DNA from: an uncultured Collinsella sp.
GTDB taxonomy: Bacteria > Actinomycetota > Coriobacteriia > Coriobacteriales > Coriobacteriaceae
Direction of reading: 5' to 3'
DNA length: 18,412 bases
Assembly (NCBI GenBank): GCA_900542945.1
Contig: UQPI01000043.1
Span: forward strand, 1 to 18,412
Positions 14,045 to 18,412 of this stretch are shown piece by piece (the first letter of the stretch is position 1; each line of letters opens with the position of its first letter). The translations under genes were made by a program, and so were the position numbers. The notes beneath the pieces were generated by a model. The model made no database searches and was not told the origin of the DNA. It was given only the letters and a program-made list of their open reading frames with translations.

Positions 14045-15550
14045 CTATTGAGGAAGCTCGATTTCGGCTTCCGACGGGATGCGGAAGTAGGTCTCGGTCC
14101 AGTCGGTGAGTTTGTGCTCGAGCTCGCGGGTGATGGCGCCGTCGAGCATGCGCCAGGTCCAGTTGCCGCCCAGCGTGGCAGGGGTGTTGATGCGCGCCTC
14201 GTTGCCCAGGTTAAGCAGGTCCTGCATGGTGTAGATGCACGTGTCGCTCACGCTGGCTGCGATGGTTCGGTTGAGCGCGTCGGTGATGGGTTCGCCGGCC
14301 TGCTGATGGGTGTACAGGGCTGCCTGCTCGCGCTGACGCGGGGTGGCCGTTCCCTCAAACCAACCGCGCGCCGTCTCGTTGTCGTGGGTGCCCACGTAGG
14401 CGACGGTGTTGGCGATGTAGTTGTGCGGCAGGTAGTACGAGTTGGTGCCCTCAAAGGCAAACTGCAGGATCTTCATGCCGGGGAAGCCCGAGTTGTCGCG
14501 CATGTCGATGACACCGGGAGTGAGGAAGCCCAAGTCCTCGGCGATGATGGGCAGCGTGCCGAGCTTTTTCTCGAGTGTCTTGAAGAGCTTGAGGCCGGGA
14601 CCCTGCGTCCACGAACCGTAGGACGAATCGGGCGAGGAGAACGGCACCTCCCAATAGGCCTCGAAGCCGCGGAAGTGATCCAGGCGGATGACGTCGTACA
14701 TGTCGAGGGCAGCGCGAATGCGGTCCTCCCACCAGGAGAAGCCGCACGCCTCCATGGCGTCCCAGTCGTAGATGGGGTTGCCCCAGTACTGGCCGGTGGC
14801 CGAGAACTGGTCGGGCGGCGTGCCGGCGACGCTCACGGGATTGCCGGCGGCGTCGATCTTAAAGAGCTCAGGTGTCGCCCACATCTCGACGGAGTCGCGC
14901 GAGACATAGATGGGCAGGTCGCCGATGATGAGAATGTCGCGCTCGTTGGCATAGGCCTTGAGGCGGCTCCACTGGCGATCGAAGAAGTACTGCGTCATCT
15001 GGTGGTAGAGCATGCGCGCCGGGTGGTCGGCGCAGACCTTGGCGGAAGCCTCGCCGCGGGTGCGGAGCTCCGCGGGCCACTCCCAAAACGCCTTGAGACC
15101 GCACTCCTCTTTGACGGTCATGAACTCACAGTAGGGGATGAGCCAGTCCTCGTTGGCCTGGATAAAGTCATCGAAATCGGCCGGCTTATCGGCGGCAAAG
15201 CGCTCGGCGGCGCGGTCGAGAATCTGACGGCGGCCGCCAAAGATAGCACCGTAGTCGACATTGCTGGGGTCGGATCCCAGATACACGCCATCGATATCGC
15301 GCTGCTCAAGATACCCTGCCTCGATAAGCTCGGCAAAGTCGATAAAGTTGGGGTTGCCTGCGCGGGCCGAGAACGACTGATACGGAGAGTCGCCATAGCT
15401 GGTCGTCGTAAGGGGCAGAATCTGCCAGTAATGTTGTTTGCACGAGGCGAGAAAATCGACGAAGTCGTAGGCATTCCAGCCAAAGCCGCCGATTCCGTAT
15501 GGTCCGGGCAGAGATGAGACGGGCATGAGGACGCCGCTTGCACGCTCCAT
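14045..15550 (-). CDS. malQ: 4-alpha-glucanotransferase (amylomaltase, GH77)
   Basis: The 501-residue cytoplasmic enzyme transfers glucan segments between maltodextrins and releases glucose, making longer chains for the phosphorylase. The N-terminus ASGVLMPVSSLPGPYGIG (4-21) is the usual GH77 opening. Catalytic residues are nucleophile Asp291 in IRLDHFRG, acid/base Glu338 in IIAEDLGFLT, and Asp390 in HDNET. All are present and length is typical. An in-frame TTG at 15565 and a GTG at 15562 lie too close to AGAAGG; the ATG at 15550 is preceded by GGTGAG and gives the normal GH77 N-terminus. malP follows on the same strand, and a palindrome with TGTTTAAACA lies about 95 bp upstream. Confidence 0.96.
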   Translation of the reverse strand: MERASGVLMPVSSLPGPYGIGGFGWNAYDFVDFLASCKQHYWQILPLTTTSYGDSPYQSFSARAGNPNFIDFAELIEAGYLEQRDIDGVYLGSDPSNVDYGAIFGGRRQILDRAAERFAADKPADFDDFIQANEDWLIPYCEFMTVKEECGLKAFWEWPAELRTRGEASAKVCADHPARMLYHQMTQYFFDRQWSRLKAYANERDILIIGDLPIYVSRDSVEMWATPELFKIDAAGNPVSVAGTPPDQFSATGQYWGNPIYDWDAMEACGFSWWEDRIRAALDMYDVIRLDHFRGFEAYWEVPFSSPDSSYGSWTQGPGLKLFKTLEKKLGTLPIIAEDLGFLTPGVIDMRDNSGFPGMKILQFAFEGTNSYYLPHNYIANTVAYVGTHDNETARGWFEGTATPRQREQAALYTHQQAGEPITDALNRTIAASVSDTCIYTMQDLLNLGNEARINTPATLGGNWTWRMLDGAITRELEHKLTDWTETYFRIPSEAEIELPQ

Positions 15551-15643
15551 GAATGCGCTCACCAACCTTCTTGTTGTGGGGTCGGCCTGCCAATGGGTGT
15601 ACAGTCCGCCTCCGGTGTTCTGATTCGATACGCCTATTGTAAA

Positions 15644-15664
15644 ACATGTTGTTTAAACATGTAC
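15644..15664 (-). promoter_or_regulatory. Candidate operator/promoter of malQ-malP
   Basis: ACATGTT (15644-15650) and AACATGT (15656-15662) are a perfect 7-bp inverted repeat with a 5-nt spacer, and TGTTTAAACA (15650-15659) is a nested perfect palindrome. On the minus strand a TACAAT -10-like hexamer lies just downstream (15642-15637), so a bound protein would block the promoter. The core matches the sites near gntR and the ABC operon. Confidence 0.55.
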
Positions 15665-15714
15665 AGGCAAGATAAAAAAGTTGGTCGATTTTCGGCGAAT
15701 GGCTACATGCCATG

Positions 15715-15750
15715 AAAAAAAGCCCCGACCTCACAACGTGAAATCGGGGC
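15715..15750 (-). terminator. Terminator of galE
   Basis: On the minus strand GCCCCGA and TCGGGGC (15750-15744 and 15728-15722) pair and are followed by a T-run of seven (15721-15715). It lies about 22 nt past the galE stop and separates galE from malQ. Confidence 0.92.
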
Positions 15751-15772
15751 AAGAGCGGTATGTAGGTTTTTG

Positions 15773-16834
15773 CTACTCGGCGTCGGCGAAGCCGTTGGGG
15801 TTGTGGCTCTGCCAGTTCCAGCTATCGCGGCACATGTCCGCGATGTCGTACTGGGCCTTCCAGCCCATCATGCGCTCGGCCTTGGAGGCATCGCACCAGT
15901 TGGCGGCGATGTCGCCGGCGCGGCGCTCGCGGATCACATAGGGCAGCTCCTTGCCGCAGGCCTTGGAGAAGGCAGCGACGACCTCGAGTACCGAGGTGCC
16001 GGTGCCGGTGCCCAGGTTAAAGATCTCGACGCCGGTCTTGCCGTTCATCCAGTTGAGGGCGGCCACGTGACCAGATGCCAGGTCGCACACGTGGATGTAG
16101 TCGCGCACGCCGGTGCCGTCGGGGGTGGGGTAATCGTTGCCAAAAACCTGAACAGCCTCGAGCTTACCGACGGCGACCTGGGCGACGTAAGGCACCAGGT
16201 TGTTGGGGATACCCTTGGGGTCCTCGCCAATCAAGCCCGACGGATGGGCGCCGATGGGATTGAAGTAACGGAGCAGCACGACGTCCCACTCGGGGTCGGC
16301 GGTGTGGACGTCCATGAGGATCTGCTCAATCATCCACTTGGTCCAACCATAGGGGTTGGTCGCGGGCTTCTTGGGGTCCTCTTCGGTGACGGGCGGATTG
16401 TCCGGATCGCCGTAGACGGTCGAAGAGCTCGAGAAGATGATGGACTTGCAGCCATGGTTGCGCATGACATCGATGAGCACCAGGGTGTTCTCGATGTTGT
16501 TGTGATAGTACTCGACAGGCTTGCTCACCGACTCGCCAACGGCCTTAAAGCCGGCGAAGTGGATGACGCGGTCGATCTGGTGGGTATCGAAGATCTTGTT
16601 CATCGCATCGCGGTCGAGCACGTTGGCCTCGTAGAAGGTGAGGTTCTTGGCGGCCTCGTCGCCCACGATGGTCTTGACGCGGTCGATGGCAACGGCACTG
16701 GAGTTGGAGAGGTCATCGACGACGACAACCTGGTAGCCACCCTCGAGCAGCTGAACGACGGTGTGCGAGCCGATAAAGCCGGCGCCGCCGGTAACGAGGA
16801 CGCAGGTGTCTTTGGGGTCGAGTGCTTTGGACAT
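15773..16834 (-). CDS. galE: UDP-glucose 4-epimerase
   Basis: The 353-residue short-chain dehydrogenase-type enzyme interconverts UDP-glucose and UDP-galactose with bound NAD. The NAD loop is GGAGFIGSH (16-24). The catalytic part has SSSSTVYG (135-142) and YGWTK (Tyr162 and Lys166). VIHFAGFKAVGESV (90-103) is typical of GalE rather than of other sugar epimerases, and the length is normal. Upstream in-frame ATGs exist, but the ATG at 16834 follows AGGAG at seven bases and gives the usual N-terminus. It has its own terminator, so it is not part of the malQ operon. It may serve galactose use or cell-surface sugar synthesis. Confidence 0.97.
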   Translation of the reverse strand: MSKALDPKDTCVLVTGGAGFIGSHTVVQLLEGGYQVVVVDDLSNSSAVAIDRVKTIVGDEAAKNLTFYEANVLDRDAMNKIFDTHQIDRVIHFAGFKAVGESVSKPVEYYHNNIENTLVLIDVMRNHGCKSIIFSSSSTVYGDPDNPPVTEEDPKKPATNPYGWTKWMIEQILMDVHTADPEWDVVLLRYFNPIGAHPSGLIGEDPKGIPNNLVPYVAQVAVGKLEAVQVFGNDYPTPDGTGVRDYIHVCDLASGHVAALNWMNGKTGVEIFNLGTGTGTSVLEVVAAFSKACGKELPYVIRERRAGDIAANWCDASKAERMMGWKAQYDIADMCRDSWNWQSHNPNGFADAE

Positions 16835-16955
16835 GTAGTCTCCTATCGAATCAGGAACACTTCTTGAGGGGAGTATAGCGCAGGCGGGGACGCCCAAATG
16901 GTGCACTGTAGGAAAAGCAGAGGATTATGTTAACGTACTCATATAAGAGCTTGCT

Positions 16956-16982
16956 CAATTGTTACCTCAAATTTGACAATTG
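16956..16982. promoter_or_regulatory. Nested palindromes in the galE / murein-hydrolase intergenic region
   Basis: CAATTGT (16956-16962) and ACAATTG (16976-16982) are perfect arms, and TCAAATTTGA (16967-16976) is a perfect 10-bp palindrome between them. The site is a candidate operator for one or both divergent genes; the protein is unknown. Confidence 0.45.
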
Positions 16983-17028
16983 CTTACGAGCCGCCGACCT
17001 TGTAGTTTCCTGCCGTTCGTGGAAATCG

Positions 17029-17056
17029 TTGGGACGCGCCATATGTACGCTAATAT
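17029..17056 (+). promoter_or_regulatory. Candidate promoter of the murein hydrolase gene
   Basis: A -35-like TTGGGA (17029-17034) and a -10-like TAATAT (17051-17056) are 16 nt apart, about 45 nt before the ATG. Read by eye only. Confidence 0.45.
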
Positions 17057-17100
17057 GTATGAGTTGAGCGACATATAAATAAGCATGTAACGGAGTACAT

Positions 17101-18306
17101 ATGTCACCAAACAGCGATTCCATCCTTTCCCAGGAGCTCTCGCGCCGCACTGCCCTTAAGGCCCTGTTCGGCGCCGCTTCTGCGGCAGTTCTTTTTGGCC
17201 TGCCCACTCGCGCCCATGCGGCGGAGGCTTCCAAAGAAACCACCGATAAATTGAATGCCGCCCAGGCCCAACTCGACGAGGTTCAGGCCCAGCTCGACAG
17301 CATCGCAAATGAGTATGCGGCGCTGGCCAACAAGAATGCCCAGACCCTCAACGACATCGAGAATGTCCAGGGCAAGATTGACGACACGCAGGCCCAGATC
17401 GATGAAAAGAAGGCCGAGCTCAAGAAGAAGCGCAACGACCTTTCCGATCGCGTGGCCGCCAGCTACAAGTCCGGCGGTACGAACATCCTGTCGCTGCTGC
17501 TGGCCTCTGGCTCGTTTGAGGAACTCGTCGCCAACGCGCATTACGTTGAGAAGATCAACAAGAGCGACCGCGATGCCATCGAGGACATCCAGACGATTCA
17601 GGCCGAGCTCGACGCACAGAAGACCGAGCTCGAAGCACAAAAGGCCAACCTGGAGAAACTCAAGGACCAGCAGACGGCTCAGATGCAGGATATGCAGGCC
17701 AAGCAGCAAGAGGTCCAGACCGTGCTGAACGGTCTTTCCGACGACGTCAAGGAGCTCATGGCTCAGCGTGATTCCGAGATTCTCGCTGCCGCCCAGGCCG
17801 AGGAGGCCGCTAGGAAGGCCGCCGCTGCCGCGGCCGCCGCGAACAAGAACAATTCCTACTCGGGTGGTTCGAGCTCGGGCGGTGGATCGTATGCGCCCGG
17901 AACTCCGCAGCAGAATGCCGGCTCGGGCAAGCAGCAGGCCGTCGTCAACGCGTGCTACTCCACGCCTTCGCCGGGTCAGAACTGGTGCGCGGCGTGGGTT
18001 ACCAATGTCTTCCGTAACGCCGGCGTTGGCTACTTTGGCGGCAACGCGTGTGACATGTTCAACGCCTGGTGCTATAGCTCCGACCGCTCGGCGCTGCAGG
18101 TGGGCATGATCGTGGCCGATTCCTCGCACAGCGGCACGGGTGCTCCGGGCCTTATCTACGGTCATGTGGGTATCTACGTTGGCGGCGGCATCGTTATGAG
18201 CAACGAGGGTGCCATTACGTCTAAGTCGCTTGATTCGTTTATTAGCTTCTATGGTACTGGCTCTGGCGTGCGTTGGGGCTGGCTTGGCGGTATTGCGCTG
18301 TCGTAA
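17101..18306 (+). CDS. Secreted coiled-coil murein hydrolase, CHAP/NlpC-P60-type C-terminus
   Basis: This 401-residue exported protein probably cuts peptidoglycan. The N-terminus has a twin-arginine motif SRRTALK (14-20), a hydrophobic stretch and a likely cleavage after AHA at about 40. Residues about 45-225 form a long coiled coil; its YKSGGTNILSLLLASGSFEE (122-141) matches the PcsB/CwlO coiled-coil family. A Ser/Gly/Pro linker (about 250-280) leads to a cysteine peptidase domain with Cys296 in NWCAAW, GNACDMFNAW (314-323) and His355 in GHVGIYVG. CHAP and NlpC/P60 share this fold and the exact family is undecided. PcsB-type proteins work with FtsEX at division; that partner is inferred. The ATG follows CGGAG. 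It is divergent from galE and ends 67 bp before a repeat-type terminator. Confidence 0.92.
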   Translation: MSPNSDSILSQELSRRTALKALFGAASAAVLFGLPTRAHAAEASKETTDKLNAAQAQLDEVQAQLDSIANEYAALANKNAQTLNDIENVQGKIDDTQAQIDEKKAELKKKRNDLSDRVAASYKSGGTNILSLLLASGSFEELVANAHYVEKINKSDRDAIEDIQTIQAELDAQKTELEAQKANLEKLKDQQTAQMQDMQAKQQEVQTVLNGLSDDVKELMAQRDSEILAAAQAEEAARKAAAAAAAANKNNSYSGGSSSGGGSYAPGTPQQNAGSGKQQAVVNACYSTPSPGQNWCAAWVTNVFRNAGVGYFGGNACDMFNAWCYSSDRSALQVGMIVADSSHSGTGAPGLIYGHVGIYVGGGIVMSNEGAITSKSLDSFISFYGTGSGVRWGWLGGIALS

Positions 18307-18356
18307 AGCCGACTGGGCCGCGTGCCCGCCCGCAATATATTTGATTGCCTGCTCGG

Positions 18357-18412
18357 GCAGTCCTGCGCAAGACGAAGGCCACATTAAGTGGCCTTCTTTG
18401 CGTGCGGAACTC
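18357..18412 (+). repeat. 56-bp terminator-containing repeat, copy B (right edge)
   Basis: This is a gap-free, diverged copy of positions 1-56. It may continue past the window end. It directly follows the murein hydrolase gene. Confidence 0.8.
18374..18400 (+). terminator. Terminator of the murein hydrolase gene
   Basis: GAAGGCCAC (18374-18382) pairs perfectly with GTGGCCTTC (18388-18396) around ATTAA, and TTTG follows. The U-run is short. Confidence 0.75.

Overview
The window looks like chromosomal DNA of a Coriobacteriia member (Actinomycetota), most probably a gut Collinsella or close relative. The reasons are the roughly 58-60% GC composition, the Actinobacterial style of the proteins, Firmicutes-like carbohydrate genes in a high-GC background, and strong GGAGG/GAAAGG ribosome binding sites. 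This is an inference from composition and gene content; no database search was possible.

Layout. Positions 1-826 hold no gene I can support. They are a mosaic of repeats: a terminator-like hairpin, small dyads, a 230-bp element with 30-bp inverted ends, an 18-bp perfect REP-like palindrome and duplicated GC-rich segments that run up to the 3' end of a tRNA-Gln(UUG) on the minus strand. Upstream of the tRNA, also on the minus strand, are a double peptidoglycan-binding-domain protein, a polyprenyl diphosphate synthase, and a very unusual single-chain PTS EIIC-EIIB permease fused to a HAD-IIB sugar phosphatase. Divergent from the PTS gene is a GntR/UTRA regulator. Next on the plus strand is a complete carbohydrate ABC transporter operon (Tat-type lipoprotein binding protein, two permeases, MsmK/UgpC-type ATPase). 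A spacer with three tandem ~80-bp hairpin units follows. Converging from the right on the minus strand are maltodextrin/glycogen phosphorylase and 4-alpha-glucanotransferase, then UDP-glucose 4-epimerase with its own terminator. Divergent from galE is a Tat-exported coiled-coil/CHAP-NlpC-type murein hydrolase. Its terminator repeat is a diverged copy of the one at the left edge of the window.

How the genes fit together. Most of the window is an alpha-glucan utilisation island. The ABC transporter would import maltodextrins or related oligosaccharides. MalQ disproportionates them, MalP releases glucose-1-phosphate, and GalE links to UDP-sugars. The PTS-HAD fusion could import and phosphorylate a sugar and then dephosphorylate it, feeding the same cytoplasmic pathway. 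A shared palindromic motif (TGTTTAAACA-like) sits near the PTS, gntR, binding-protein and malQ starts, which suggests one regulon controlled by the GntR protein. Each intercistronic gap in the ABC and malQ-malP operons carries a perfect GC-rich stem without a U-run, probably for tuning expression ratios.
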